Of a DNA stretch of 64,000 nt, positions 35,891 to 50,800 are shown in pieces (the stretch's first letter is position 1; each line of letters begins with the position of its first letter). Origin of the DNA: Jackrogersella multiformis (lineage: Eukaryota > Ascomycota > Sordariomycetes > Xylariales > Hypoxylaceae); contig CADCXD010000006.1 of the NCBI GenBank assembly GCA_902806575.1, positions 682,001 to 746,000 of the forward strand, in the 5' to 3' direction. Below the pieces are notes generated by a model. That model did no database searches. It was not told the origin of the DNA and saw nothing but the letters and a program-made list of their open reading frames with translations. Both the position numbers and the translations under genes were made by a program.

Positions 35891-38800
35891 TTAACATTTA
35901 ACCAGAGTTTCGCTTGTCGAATCCAAACACATAGCATCTAATCTAGCGATGAGATCCTCGATCAAGCTCTTAGCATTGGTCTCCGAGAAGGAAGATGGAC
36001 AGAAAATGCCAATATCCATTGTGTCGTCATGAATGGCCACTTCGATATCTATTGTGTGCTATCGATGGGTTCATGATTAGCGTTTTGATACTTCTAATTG
36101 TCATGAAAGTTAATGAAATACAACTCACTATGAATGCTTTCCTCGCCATGTTCTGCGACGCGAGGTTCGCACTCGGCTGTGCAAGGCTCCATGACGGGTT
36201 GTTACTTTCAGGGGTTGATTCCGGCTTACCAACCGTCTCGGTCATTGTAACACTGCGCTTCGTGTAGGCGGTGGTTGAATCCCCCAAAGCAGGTAGGATG
36301 TTGACGGAACTCTCGATCTGTACACCAGTCCAGTCGTATATTTCCCATAGACCTACGCTGGAGTTCTCAAACCTACCAATTTCGAGCAGATCCTTCTGAA
36401 TATCAACGGCCAAATCAGTGGCCGATCGGGTCAGCGGTTTCCTGACAACAAGAGGCACAATACTAAGTGTCGGAAACGGCGCCTCTTCGAGACCACCAAA
36501 GCTTGTTCGGTTCGCAAGATAAATCCCAAATACAACGTCCTGATCCTCTCTTCCTAGTTCGGCGGAGCGCTGTAAAACTGCTAGAGTCATGGAGTACGCC
36601 GCAAAGAAGAGTGCCTGTAGCGTCGCTCCGTGGGTCGAACTTATCGTCTTGAGCTTTGACACGCATCGTACCGCACTGCGTCTGAGCTCTACGACTTGTG
36701 TAGCCTTTTGGTCGGCTGCTACTGGTGTCTGCTGATCTAGCAAGTGCGTCAGGTTTACGTGTCGAAGATACCAAGACCAGAACTTTTCCCTTCGTAGCCG
36801 AACTTCGGTAGCGCAGTGATTAGAGATGAATTCACACCATCTGCGGTAAGAAGACCTTAGACATGGCGCGGATAAATTATCGCACAACTCCGAGAAGCGG
36901 GTTATCATTGCTGGCAGACTGACGCTATCGTACAGGGCATGATGGATATAAAGATGCAAATAAGATCCATCTAGTTGCGAATTATGGACGCGAATAGAAA
37001 GAAACGGCGTTGCAGCCGACTCGTATGTCCATTTGTCTTGCATAGAATTCCATGTAACCTGCCCGACAGAATCTATCGACCTCGGCTTCGTGACGACCTG
37101 GACGAATGGAATATCTGTAGACCCAGTAGCGGCAAAGCGCGTTCTGAACATTGAATTTTCGGCGACTAGCGTAGACCAAGCCTTTGATACCATGTCGGGG
37201 TTTATCTTGCCAGAGATACTGAACTTGAACCGAGGGAAGAACAGAAGCCCACCTGTGTTTTGCCAGACGCTTAACATATGTATTTGTATGGGTAGAGCTG
37301 GGAGGATGGTCTCTATTTCATTGCGATCCACCCCGATATTCTCCATAAGGGTTTTCATTTCGGCTTTTCCCAGGACTTTCTCTAACCGTAATGGCTCATC
37401 GGGAGGGCTATCTAGCGCTTGGTTGGTGCGCCCTATTCGTTTGTTCAGAAGGTCACGGATCGAGGTTGCCTCCAACAAACCCCGAACAGAAACGTCTAGA
37501 CCTCGTTTGTTGAGCATGGAAGATGCCTTGATGGCACTTATAGAATCGAGTCCGAGATGGTAAATTGAGTGGTTAAGGTCGATAGCCTGTCTGTCTACTC
37601 CGGAAATATCTGATAAAACCTCCAGCACAGGCGACTCTAGGCTGGCGGAATTAGCGTCCCATGGTGGCGTATCCCTTGACGTTGTCTCTACCCCGTCATT
37701 GATACGGTTGCCCAATTCGAAAGGCTCTAGACCGCAGAGAGATACCATCTCAGACGCATGGTCAAAGTCAATGACGTCTGTATGATCTTCCGAAAAGTAA
37801 CGTAGGATCCGATCTACGTCTCTCAGGATTTGATTCGCATCATGAAAAGTCACATATCGATCGTCACAAGCTATGCGCCAGAGAACCGTGCTGTCTGTGG
37901 TTTCCATTTCGACGCACACAGGATATTCGACAGCTGATGATGTTTGAATAGATCTCCAAAGGGGGTGGTTTGATCTATTCTCATGCTCCTTCACGTTTTG
38001 CAAGAGAAAAATACTGTTAAACAGCATATCGCCTTTGAATTTGGCTGCCCTCTGCACTTCACGTAATGGAAAGTGCTGGAACTCCATAATTTCAGATGTC
38101 GTAGCCTGTAAATAGGCAAAATATTCTTCGACCGTCCCGTGAAGCACGACCCTGAGGGGCAAAGTGTTCATGGTTGGAAACAATAGACCATGAGCTTCAT
38201 CGGTATTTCTTCCCGACAAGACTACACCAAAAATAACATCGAGAGACCTGACCATTGAAGCTAGGACTGGCGCCCAGCATCCCTGGGTTAAAACCTGTGG
38301 CGTGATGCGATATCTTCGACACAACGCCCTAAGGCCTTGAGGATCTAACATCGACACCAGCTCTAATCGATTTATAACCGGCTCATGATTTTCGAGCGAC
38401 CTCATAGCTGGGCCAATAATGGTTGGGTGAGCGTCGTTTAGGTAGTCCGCCCAGAAGCTATGACCAGCAGCTGGACGATCAAAAAGAAGCTGGGAAAGAA
38501 ATGGCCCATATTCAACTCGTGCATGATATTGACCTTCATACGCAGCTTCCACATCTTTATGGAGCAGTTCGAGAGACCATCCATCATATAGCGCGTGGGC
38601 GATGGAGAGGACTAGATAAAGATGTGCTGGTGTTTTTGCAAGGGTTAGCTGGAATAAATCCGACGCCCCATTGGTTCTTGCTGCTCTATCCTGAGCCCGG
38701 CTGATGACTTTGGAGATCTCATTCAAGCTGGAAAGATCTGCAGTTGACTTGAACTCAAGAGGTTCATCTCGAACAATTTGACAGAAAGCTGCTTTACTGC

Positions 38801-41800
38801 TTGGACTATCAACCACGGCGAATGAAGTCCGTAGAATTGGGGAGTTAGCATATACTGTAGCCCAGGCTGACTTGAGCCGATTTATATCAGCGTCTGGTGA
38901 GATCTCCAGTACGTCGTGGTTGAAATATCGATGGAATCCAGATAGCAACATATCTGCCACCATCGAGTCCTGCAGCGGCGTCGGCGGCAAAATAGATGTG
39001 ACATTCCGAAGATCCTGCCCCTCTTGTATCAGGTAGTCCCTCAAAAATGCAGACGAGTTTGCTAGACTGGCCATTCGATTCTGAGTACCACTGCCGTTAA
39101 TGTTCGCGGTACTATGCGATAGGACGATATCCCCCACAGTCGGGTTTCTCATTAGTGCGCTGATCGTGACTTGAATACCAAGTTGTTTGAGCCTCCCAGC
39201 AAGTTTTATGGCGTCAATACTGTCCAAACCGAGCTCGAAAAGATTTGTAGTCTCGAAGATTTCTTCATCTGGCAACCCAGCCAAGGAAGCGACCTCACGT
39301 CGAACCCCTTGTGCTCTGCTGCCTCGAAAAAAATCGGGTTGGTCTATGGCTCTTTCGTTTGAGTGATCCAGATTCACCTTGTATGAACTCTCTAACATAG
39401 CAGCCGACATGTTTGGAAGCGGCGTACCATTATCCGAGCTAGCGAGAGCTGCGAGGGCCTGGCCGAATTCGTCTAGCAACAGACTCATACTAGCTTCCGT
39501 GGCAACATTTCTTCGAGCGGCAGCGTTGACTACGAGCGAATGGTCTCGCGATGGTGATAAAATTATCTCAAGAGCAAGAGGGTAGTCCAATGACGCTATG
39601 GAATGTACAGACGTCCAAAACGGCACTACCTCTTCGGAGAACACGTCCTCTCGATTGAATGTTAAGAGGGTGTCGAATAATGGCTGTCCTTTGGAACACC
39701 ATTTCTGTATATTCCGAAGCGGTGTGTGTACACATTCAAGAACAGAAGCATTGTACTCCTGGACACATTGAACAAGAGACGCCCAAGTAGTATGGCCAGA
39801 GAGGTCTACTCGGAACGGCAGTGTGTTAAAAACGGGACCAATAACATCTTCAATGCCGTCAATAAGTAGAGACCTTCCAGAGAAAACAATGCCGATAGTT
39901 GGTACAAATCCCAGCCGTTGACTCAACGTAACTAGCCATGCAGCTTGCAGTACGGTCTGATGCGTCACACTCAGAGATATGCGTCGAGCTTCTAAGCTGC
40001 TTATGTGGAAAACCCGAGTGACGGAGACGTCAGACGTCTCAAGCTCACTCGATATGTTCGGAATTGGTTGAAGCGTATGGTTTTTGAAAATTCCCTCCCA
40101 GAACGTTCTGTGTCGGTCGTGTCTGAGGAGTGGCCCATGGGGCAGCACCTCAATAAATGCAGGGCCGCGTACAAGTGATTGATGACGATACTTTGCATTC
40201 ACCCTTCTAAGTAAGAGTTCGAAAGTATGCCCATCGTACACCGCGTGAAAGAGTCGAAGTAGGAGTGTTTGTTTCCCGCAATTTTCGAAGTGGTCAATCT
40301 CTATAGGATTTCGTATGGTGTCTTGGTTCGAAGCAACCCAACGGTCTCGGCGTTCTAGCACGAAGCTTTGGATTTCTTTACATTCTATGTTAACCTCAAA
40401 CCAGGGTATGGCCTCTTGCTTAGTGGCCACTTGGATATACCCGTCAGCAGTTGCGAGAAATGCTGTTCTCAGGATAGCACACTCCGCAAACACGCCATTC
40501 CAGCAGTCTTTTAAGTGGCTGACGGATACGCCCGCGTCTAGATCGATTTGAAACTGATTGAAGTAAACCGATCGAGTCTCGGCTGTTTTTGATCTGGTGA
40601 TCATCCCCTCTTGGAGAGGAGTACACGGTGCTATGTATTCTACGCTTGCCTTGTTAATGTCTAGCACTCTACAAGCCATGCCGATATGCCTATTATAACA
40701 TGCGCGAATAGACTGGTTAACCTGAAGGACTTGCTTTTCGAGGGAGATGGAATCTCTTTGTTGCAGAGCAAGAGAGAGATGGTCCATCTGAGGGTAACGT
40801 AAAATGAGCGATGGAGTCGCGAGGGCAAAGCCCTGAGATTGGAGTGCTATAGCTAGGCGCGCCACGTTTATTGAGTCGATCCCGAGCTCGAAGAGTGATG
40901 ATGATGGGAGTATCTCGGTATCTCTAACTTGCGTAATAGTTGAGATAGCTAGGGCTATCAAGCGTTCCTTCTCACCCAATGCCTTTTGAGGCCCGGCTGA
41001 TCCCATCGTAAGGTTCCGTAGATGGTCATGAGACAGTTCTGTAAAGAGGTGTTTTAAAGGTGTGATGTCCGCCTTGTTATTTGCCGACAGAGGGATGAAC
41101 GGCACGCATAAAACGTAAGTAGGAACCATGTACCCAGGAAGGCGGCCCCTACAGGCTTCGAGCGCTGCTCGAGACAAGTCGAGAGAACCTCGATCGGAGA
41201 AAATGTGTAAGTTAGGGGGGACGGACGGGCCTGCCACGGGAGCTAAAAAGGAAACAAGCAAGTCTCTGTCTTGTCCAAGGTGCTTTGTAACGAAGGTAGC
41301 TACGTCAGCTAATTTCCCGGGCATACTGGTCCTGATGGCATGGTTTATTTCGCCAATTTCGAGTCGCTGTCCTCTCAGCTTGACCTGGTCGTCGGCGCGG
41401 CCTAAAAAGTCAAATGAGCCATCATGTAAGACACGGACTAGGTCGCCTGTGCGATAAACACGATCGCCGTATTCTTTAAGAACCGGGAAACGCTCATCGG
41501 TCAGATCTTTCCTATTCAGGTATCCCTGACCAACAAGCTTACCGGACACGCACAGCTCTCCGACGCCACCCCTAAGCACTGGAAATTCAGTGCCGGGTGC
41601 TAAGACGTACGTGCCTACATTCGGGAACTGAATCCCAATATTTGACGGCCTACCATCAGTAGGCACTCTCTGGAACATGGTAACCCCAATGGTAGCCTCC
41701 GTGGGACCATAAGCATTATATATGACCTCCTTAGGTCCCCACATCTGCAGTATTTCTTGCCGAAGCTGCTCGCCTCCGGTAATAAAGACACCCCTGCAGA

Positions 41801-44800
41801 GGCTGGGCACTTCTTCGGGGTTGATGAGCCTTGCTAGGCTTGGTGTAAGGTCAATATGAGTGATGTCTAAACGTGATATTGTTGCTGTTATGTCGCTGAG
41901 TATGAGGTCTTTTGGCGCTGCGACGACGGTGATGCCGACGAACCAAGACCAATACTGCTCCAAGACTGATACGTCGAAGTGAAACGAGGCGAATTGTAAC
42001 CATCTGGAATGCGAGTCCCAGCGCCCGGCAAAAAGCCGCTTAAACGCAAGCATGGCCTGGACAGCATTATCGTGGCTAATCAAGCAACCTTTCGGGATAC
42101 CTGTTGTGCCGCTTGTATAGAGGCAGTAACACGTATTAGATGGCGATATTCGAAACGACCTTTGGTACGACGCTGGGAACCCCGAGAGCTTGCGTTCGCT
42201 ACTAACATACACTGGTGTTGTGGTATCAAGCAGGAGGACATCATTTAATTCTGATTCAATGAGCAAACATGCGGCTGCCGAGTCGTCTAAGATAAACTCG
42301 AGCCGTGATACTGGCGCGCTAGGATCAAGCGACAGAAATGCACACCCTGCTTTGAGAATTCCCAGAATCGAAAAGTAGGCCTCCGGGCACTTGTTAAAGC
42401 AAGTTGCGACGATGCTGCATGGCGGCACCTTATGGAACAAAAGCATGTTGGCTACACGGTTACCCATCTCGTCTAATTCATGATATGTCCAGCGTCGTCG
42501 ATGAATCGGGCTACTTAGCTCTTCGACGAACTCGAGAGCAATAGCGGTGGGTGAGTGCTGGGCGGTCTGTTCTACAAGCTGATGGAGAAGTTCCGCGGGA
42601 GACGGAAGCTGTTGATGAATCGCTGGGAGGATAGAGAAGAGGTCAGGCGTACGATAGAGAAGTTGGTCGGCATAGCCCCGAGGTTGTGTTAGGAGGTCCA
42701 CAAGTATTGCGTCAAATTGTCGTAGAAGAATATGCGCTTGTTCCATTGGTAGAATGCCGGCGTCATACGTTACATTCAGTTGGAGACTATTCGATGCCGT
42801 CTCGACGACTTCCAGGGCAACCGCGTATTCAACTGACGAAGTTTCGTCCAATACATTCCATGGTAGATTATCTTCTACTAGATTCGCCATCTGATATCCT
42901 ATTATCGTGTCGAAAAGCTGGTTATTGGGCCGGCCGAGCCATCGCTGTACGTCAGAGAGAGAAGCTCGCTCATGCCGGCGTAGATCTGCATTATACTGCA
43001 TCATGTATTCAAGAAGCTCAGAATTGGAATTATAATTACGTGCGAGGATAGGCAAAGTCGTCACCATCGGAAATATTGTATCCTGTTCTTCTTTCGTGGT
43101 TCGACCGTCTAGAACGACACCAAACGCGACGGATGCCTCTCCGAGATAGGCAGAGAGCACGCGGGCCCAAGCTGCCTGTAATGCAGCTCGGACTGTGACA
43201 CCGGCCTCGGTAGCGGCACGATGAAGGCTTTCAGACGATGTACCACATGTCTTGGATGTGATCGACGCAATTCGATCGTTAACACGAAGAGGTGCCATTT
43301 CCGGGAACTTGTTAACTACGACGTCTTCAGCTTTTCCTTTCCAAAATGCTTCTGCCGGCTGAGAATATGCAGGGTCGATACACGCAGAAAGAGCAGGCTG
43401 GATTGGCAAGGGTTCCCCGTCTATCACACCCGAAAGGACTCCTGACAGCTCATGAAGCAATCTACGCATGGACTTTTCGTCATATAATGCATGATGTACT
43501 GCAAGATGCATTGTTGATTGACCATGTGCATCGTCGACGATGACGACATGCCAGGGTGGCACTATAAGTGCTTCCAGAGTCTTCGAAGTGACCTGTGCGC
43601 GCCATTCTGAAATGTTGAAGGAGCTATGCTGACGAGTTGACACCGGGACTGAGAAACCTACTTTGGGATAAACTACCATGGCGTACGATGTATCCTGGTG
43701 GTTGACCTCCAAGAATCCAGCGCGGAGTATTTGATGGCGGTTTGCCAGATAGGTCCATGCTCCAGCAACCCGTTGAGGGTCGACTTCGGCATTCAAGGCC
43801 ACAGTTATGAAGTTGAAGTAGTAAGCCCCCTTAGAGTTAAGGAATTGAGAGATCATGCCTTGCTGGGTCGGAGTGCATGGTAGCAATGCTTCGAAAGCGT
43901 TAGCTGGGCCCGGGATATTGTTTGGGCCTCCGACAATGGCATCTTGGAAACCGTCGAAGTCGTAGACAAAAGCTTCCTTGTCATGATCCCCGGTTGTCAA
44001 GCGAGAGGCAATGCCCGCGCAGGTCGGGTTTTCGATCACATCGACCGCAGAAATGGCACATGATTCCTGACGCAGAAGATTGGCAAATTGAACGGCGCCA
44101 ATGCTGTCCAAGCCATAATGATATATCGACACATGCCGCCCAATTTTCCCCTCTGGGATCTTCACCAATCTTGATAATACTGAACGAATTACCACCTCGG
44201 GTTCAGTCCAGCCCTCGTTGCTACTGTATTCTTCTAGAGCTGCAACGGGTTTATCCGCTCGGGGCAGTTCTGGCGATGAAGATATCCGAGCGATTTGATG
44301 TTGCCACTGAGTAGGCAACATTGAAACGGTTAAAATGTGCGAAGATGGGTGTTCTAGACAGGCATCGAAAACCTTCTGGAAGATGGCTAGAATGAGTAGC
44401 GAGGTTTGATGGGAAAATATCGAACTATTCGCAAGTAAGCACGTAGATTTGTGTTATAGTAGAAAGGAATTAAAGCTAGGGTTAGAGCTCACGGATCTCG
44501 GTGCAATTCCAGCGTAATAACATCTTGTTCTGGGAAAGGGGTGACCTCGCATACGAGAGGAACCTGGTATCAATTTAATTTCACATGTGGAAAGGATGGT
44601 ATTCTAATTGTAACTTACGTCCATCACCCCATGCTCTTGCACTAATGACCATATATCTTCGCTTAGAGGTTGAGACCGCGGTTGGAGAATCAGCACGGAG
44701 TCAAAAAGACGCGTCGATGGGAGTCGCGACTGTATGCGCCGTAGACCGGTGAATTGGTACGGCATAATTTCAACATTAAGTTGCTGGAATTTCTTCATAA

Positions 44801-47800
44801 CCTCCTGAAGGAAATTGATACCAGAGAGATTTATCCGAATAGGTACGGTGTTAAAACATGGCGCCACGAGGGTATCGATATGGTCTAAGGCGATGGAGCG
44901 GCCGCTCACGACGTCCCCAAAACAGACGTCGTTGTCGTCTTGCAGCATAGACAAGGTAATAGACCAGGCTGTTTGGCACACTGACAACAGCGAGACACCT
45001 AGCTCTTGAAGTCGGTACGAGATCGAAGAGAACGACTTACTGGATGTACGCCCAGATATCACTTTTGAATCGGGGTCATCTACATGCGGCAATGTGTTAA
45101 AATGGGAGGGAGAAAAGGAAGTAAAGTGTTTTGCCCAGAAATCATCTACTTCGAGAGGCAAAGGAAGGATTTCCTGAAGGAACGACCTAAAAGATGGAGG
45201 AGGCGGCAGTTGCTCGTGGCGCGACGCCGCCTCAACCTCCGAGAGCAGGTGTCTCATTGAAACACCATCGTAGATGGCGTGATGACAGACGAACGACATG
45301 TATTCTGTAGAATCTTCGAGAATGATAAAGGCGAGCGACACTGGAGGCTGGCCCGAGTCGAACGCAGAAGAGAGGGAGCTTCTATGCTCGAGGACACGGC
45401 CTTGGAAGCTCGCCTTGTTTGCCGTGAATTTCTCCCAAGTAGGTAAGTGGGATCTCAAAACCACTTGGACCATTGGGAATTGTGGGTTTTCGGTCGTAAA
45501 GAAGCACGTTCGCAAGATTCTATGCCGTTCGAACATCATATTCCAATGCTTTTTGATGATTTTGGATGGCAAGCGAAGCTGGAAAAGCATCTGATTATAG
45601 TAAGAAGACCCATCCTTAGATGACGGGGAAGACGAGAGCATGGATTCCTGCAATGGAGTGCATGGAAGAATATCTTCCACGCTCCTTTGTCCTCGATTAG
45701 CCAAGCGCCCTCGGACCGCCTCTACTAGCGACTCAGGCAGGAGACTGCCCCTTCTCTCCTCGGAACGCACCGTGGAGGAAGATGCCCCCTTAGCGACAAC
45801 CGAAGCGAGTCTGCCAATAGTAGGATTTGATAAAATCAGAGGTAAGGAAATCCGCTTCTCAAACATGGTCTGGAGTCTCCGAGCTAGAGGTATCGCGGAG
45901 ATGGAATCTATTCCAAGGGCAGCAAACGAACTCCAACGGCTGATTACCTTTCTATCGATATGGAGCGTATCTGAAATTGCTCCCAATATCAATGCCTCGG
46001 TCTCGGTCCATTCAAAGGAATTATCATCTACAGGTTGCGCGGAACTGCATAAACTTAGGGATCTGTCAGAGAGGTTACTGATAGAACGAACTAATAGGTC
46101 ATGATTGACCTTCCCAGACGAGGTTAATGGCAGAGCGGAGATGGGGAATATGAACGACGGCACCATATAATCTGGTAGTTTAGCTCGCAATTCCTGCTGT
46201 ATCATGTTGATCTCCTGAGTTACTGAATCTGCAATAGGCAAGACACCAAATCTCGTCGTTTCGTGGTCGGGAGGAACGTAGAACAGCGCTAGTTGTTGTG
46301 AGGACGCACCCCTGATGGTAATGGGCAAGCTTGTGCAAGCCCTTGCGAGACCACTTCCCAGAGTGATCGCTTGTATCTCTTGAAGCTCAATCCTCAATCC
46401 ACGGAGCTTCACTTGGGTGTCAATCCTTCCGAGGATGATCAAAGAGCCGTCGGGGAGCATACGGCCGATATCTCCGGATCGATATAGCCGACCATATTGA
46501 CAATGCTCAAAAAAACTAGCTGCGGTTAAGTCGGGCATCTCAAGGTAACCCGCAGCTACCTGTTCGCCCCCGAAATACAGTTCGCCTACGCAACCTATGG
46601 GAACTAGCTCTGTCGTGCCCGGAGAGAAGATGAAGGTCGAGGTGTTTTCGAAGGACCACCCTAAGTATTGTGACGAGTCTCCTCGCGACACTTTTCTAAC
46701 AGTACAGATATTAGTGGTCTCAGAAGGACCATAACCTAATCACATCAGCACCACAATAGTAAGCGTGGTCTGGATATATACAGACCTTGCCAAAGCTTCT
46801 CCGCCCAGTTTTCCAGTACTCTATCAGTCATTGGCTCGCCTGCCGTGACTAAGAGTTTGACACCGGGCACTCGGCTAGGATTTAAAAGTGAGGCTACAGT
46901 GACCGTCATACTTAGATGAGTTATTCTCAAAGCCCGTACGGCCCTTTCAAGGTCTTCGAATAAGGTATCATTAGTAGCAGAACACAAGCACATGCCGTTT
47001 CCCCACGAGAAGAACATCTCGAAAACGGACATGTCGAAGGCTTGGGAGCAAGCTTGCAGCATCCTGTCGGAAGGTTGATGGGGGTAGATGCGGGACAGAA
47101 CCTCGATGTTGCTCAAAATATTAGCATTCGTGACCGAAACCCCCTTCGGAATACCTGTAGTTCCGCTGGTGTAGATGATATAAGCAAGGTCAGATGAGGT
47201 TTCGGGGGTTTCTGGGAGTCCGAGATTTGCGTCGGAATATTCAGACAGCTTCGAGTACGTGAAGTCGATGATCGAGCAGGTGGCTGTCTTAATTAACTCT
47301 CCGGGAGATGAGCCACCTACGAGGCAAAATTGAGCTTTCGCTTGTTTGAGAATTAGTTGCGTACGCTGCGGAGGAGTGCTAGGGAGGATAGGAAGATAAG
47401 CGCAGCCGATTTTCAAGATTCCGATAATGGCACAATATAGCAATATCGACTTCTCCATAACCAATGCGATTATCCCTCCGCGGGCTGCACCACGCCGCTG
47501 TAGGTATCTAGATATGCGATTTGCTCTTGAATTTAGCTCATTATACGATAGGGTCTGTCCTTCAATATCGGAAGTGCCGATCGAAGAAGCGAAGTATAAG
47601 GCGTCGTGAGCTGGGAATCTTGATGCTGACCTCTCCACGAGCCTGGACAGGCTTGGAAGTAACTCAAGATGTTTAGGACTCTCATTGTAACGGGAGAGGG
47701 TATCTGCCGGGAAGCAACTCGAGATACTGCTCAACGGCTTGCCGCTATTCCCGACAAAATAATTGACTAAACAGTCTAGGTGTCGAAATAGGTTGTCTAC

Positions 47801-50800
47801 TTGTGGCTCCGAAAAGGCATCCGAGTGCCATGTGATCTGACACGAAAATCGGCTATCCGATGGTGAAATTTCGACGAGAAGTTTGGCCTCTACCGCATCC
47901 ATATGCGAGGCTTCGCGGATAATATTTTCGTCCCGCCTACGGTTGACAAGAGTTTCCTGGTAAGCAAAGATTATATCGAAAAGTTTTTGAACAAGAGGAA
48001 CCCCAGCAGCCCGCTTGATCTCCGCCAGAGGGAGGATACCGTATCTGAGCGTCTCCCTGTTAAACGTGTGTATGCCCTGTAAGAGTTCAATGATGGTGGT
48101 ATATCTACTAGAAACTGTTCTTAATGGAAGTGTTGTCATGCAGGGCCCCATTATCTTCTCGATACCAACCACAGGAAGAGTGCGACCGGATGATACAGAA
48201 CCAATTATAGTGTCGTCGACGCCACAGACTGCCCCCCAAAGCCAGGTCAAGCAGGCTTGGAATATGACTTGAGGGCCGACAGACATCCCACGTGCGAAGT
48301 CTCTAATTAATGAAAGATTCACCCCCATCTCCCTGGACATTGACCTGATCTGAGGTTCCGGTACAGCTGTAGTTCTAAAGTTGGGCAACGGCGAAGGGAC
48401 GCATCCGCGAAGCTTTTCAGCCCAAAATTCTTTCGCGTCCATCATCTCACTCTCCGACGCTACCGCGAGCTGCCGAGATACCTGTCTGAACTGAGGTCTT
48501 TCAATTGGCGGTTGGTTACGTGCGAGTAGCGAAAGATCCTCAATAATTAGATCTATAGTCCATCCGTCATATATCGAATGGTGAAGGGTTAGGACAATCG
48601 TGTGGCACTTCGCCGTGATCTCGTCGGAAATAATATCAAGCTTGAACGGACGACGGAGGAAATCCTCAATTTCAACGGGCTCCAAAGGGTGGGCACGATC
48701 GAGAACCTCAACCTGGCCCTCCTCAAGTCGCTTCCAAATCACTTGGTATAGCTTATTGTCAAGATGTGTGAATCCGGTACGTAGAATCTCGTTGCGTTGA
48801 GCTAGAGCTAAGAACCAGGACTTTATTGACTTTGTGGTGAGATGACTAGGGCATTGAAGTTCTGTTTGATTGACGTATAATCTTGAATCCTTGAATGTCT
48901 CTGCAACCATCGCTTCTTGGAGAGGGCTGCACATCTCTATACGCTCAACATCATGCAGATGCGAGTTCATCACGCTGTCGGCTGCCATGAGATTTCCTAG
49001 GTCGGCAATATCTAGACCACCCTCGTTAGGTTCAACGGAACTAGGTGAGCTTGCTATGCTACGCCGGCCATTGACAACGCGGAAGAGCTCTCGAACGGTT
49101 GCGATATCTAGGATATCGACGGGCCTGACGACGATTCCAATGGCCCGAATCATCGATGCATATTCAATAGCTGCTAGGGAGTCTAACCCTAAGGAGGATA
49201 GGCGAGTCGATGGAGTGATACGTTGACCGAGAATTGCTTCAGCAATCTCGCAGAGTCGGCGTTCCAGGCCATCAGTAAGTGACTCCTCCGCATCTAGATT
49301 TTGAGAAGTGGTCGTCTCGTACTGCTCGATCAAGGCTTTCTTGTCAACCTTACCTGAAGGCAGCCGTGGAAAATGGTTCATTATTTTAATATCGGTTGGG
49401 ATCATAAAAGCCGGCAGCCAAGATTTGCATCGGAAAAGGATCGCCGCGCGTATCCCTGCATATTCTGGGGCGTCTTCAACCGCCGCAAAGGCCACCAAAA
49501 CATTTGTGATGACAACGGCAAAGGCACCATGACACCCTGGCGTGCGTAGGAGGGCATGTTCCACCTCACCAAGCTCGATTCTCTGCCCGTTTAGCTTTAC
49601 CTGGCCGCCGCTGATCCTTCCGAGACACTCGATCGTACCATCAGGCAGCATTCTTGCCTTATCGCCGGTCCTGTAGATCCGGCCCCAACGCGTATCGATG
49701 AACGCAGCCAAGGTCTGCTCGGGTCGATTGATATAACCCGTGGCAACCTGGCTGCCGCCAACAGCAAGCTCTCCGACGTGTCCGAGAGGGAGCACTCGGA
49801 ATTCGGACGTTTCGTTATCTATTATAAACGCCGATACAGTATCAAGGGGGAATCCAATGTTGTTTTTGCGAGACGTGTTCAAAAAGGCGGGTTGTAGCGT
49901 ACTGCGCTCCTACGCGTGAGTAGGTATATCACCGCAGCCGGTAAGAATCGAAAGACTTACCAGTGTATTGTCGCTTCGGTAGGGCCATACATGCCCCAGA
50001 GTAAGCTTCCTCGATCCTCATCGCCTCCGAATTCCCGAATGACGGGTTCAGTAAGCATCTCACCAATGGTTAGCAAGAGTCGCAACCCGGGGACGCTGTC
50101 CCTCTTTTTAACCAGACTGCCGGCTACTGATGGTGTCAATTCGCACGCGTCTATTCGCATATCCCTCAAAATATCAGGCAGGTCTGTCAGCATGTCTGCG
50201 CGATTGCAGCACACGAGAGTGCTGCCACGGAACAGAGGAAAGAAGATCTCGAACACGGACACGTCGAACGTCGGCGCTGCAAATTGAAGGAAGCGGGCAA
50301 ACGATGGGATGTGGCGGTCGTGGGCAAGCAAACTCTGAGTCACAGCGAGATGGGATATCCCAACACCCTTTGGTGTTCCGGTGGAGCCAGACGTGTACAT
50401 GACATATGCTAGGTCGTCGGCCTTTGGTACCCTATATGGAGTCGACCGGGTCATATCGTACGTCGGAAGATCTGACAGTTGGCCAATCGATATAATCTCA
50501 TATGAGCCATCATCTACCGCGAGTCTCGACTCGAATCCTCTGTCGACCAGGACGACCCTGGCGCCGATATCCTTCAACATGAATTTGAGGCGGTCTTTCG
50601 GGGCATCGAGGTTTAGAGGGCAAAAGGCAGCGCCGACCTTCAAAATAGCTAGGAGCCCAACATATAGGGCCGGCGATTGGGGCACGAGAATAGGAATGAT
50701 GAGCCGCTCCTGGGCGTTCATCGAAGGCAACAAGTATAGGGCTTCGGAGATCCGCGAGGCCAACGCTGCCGTTGCGGAATGAAGTCTTGAATAGGAGACA

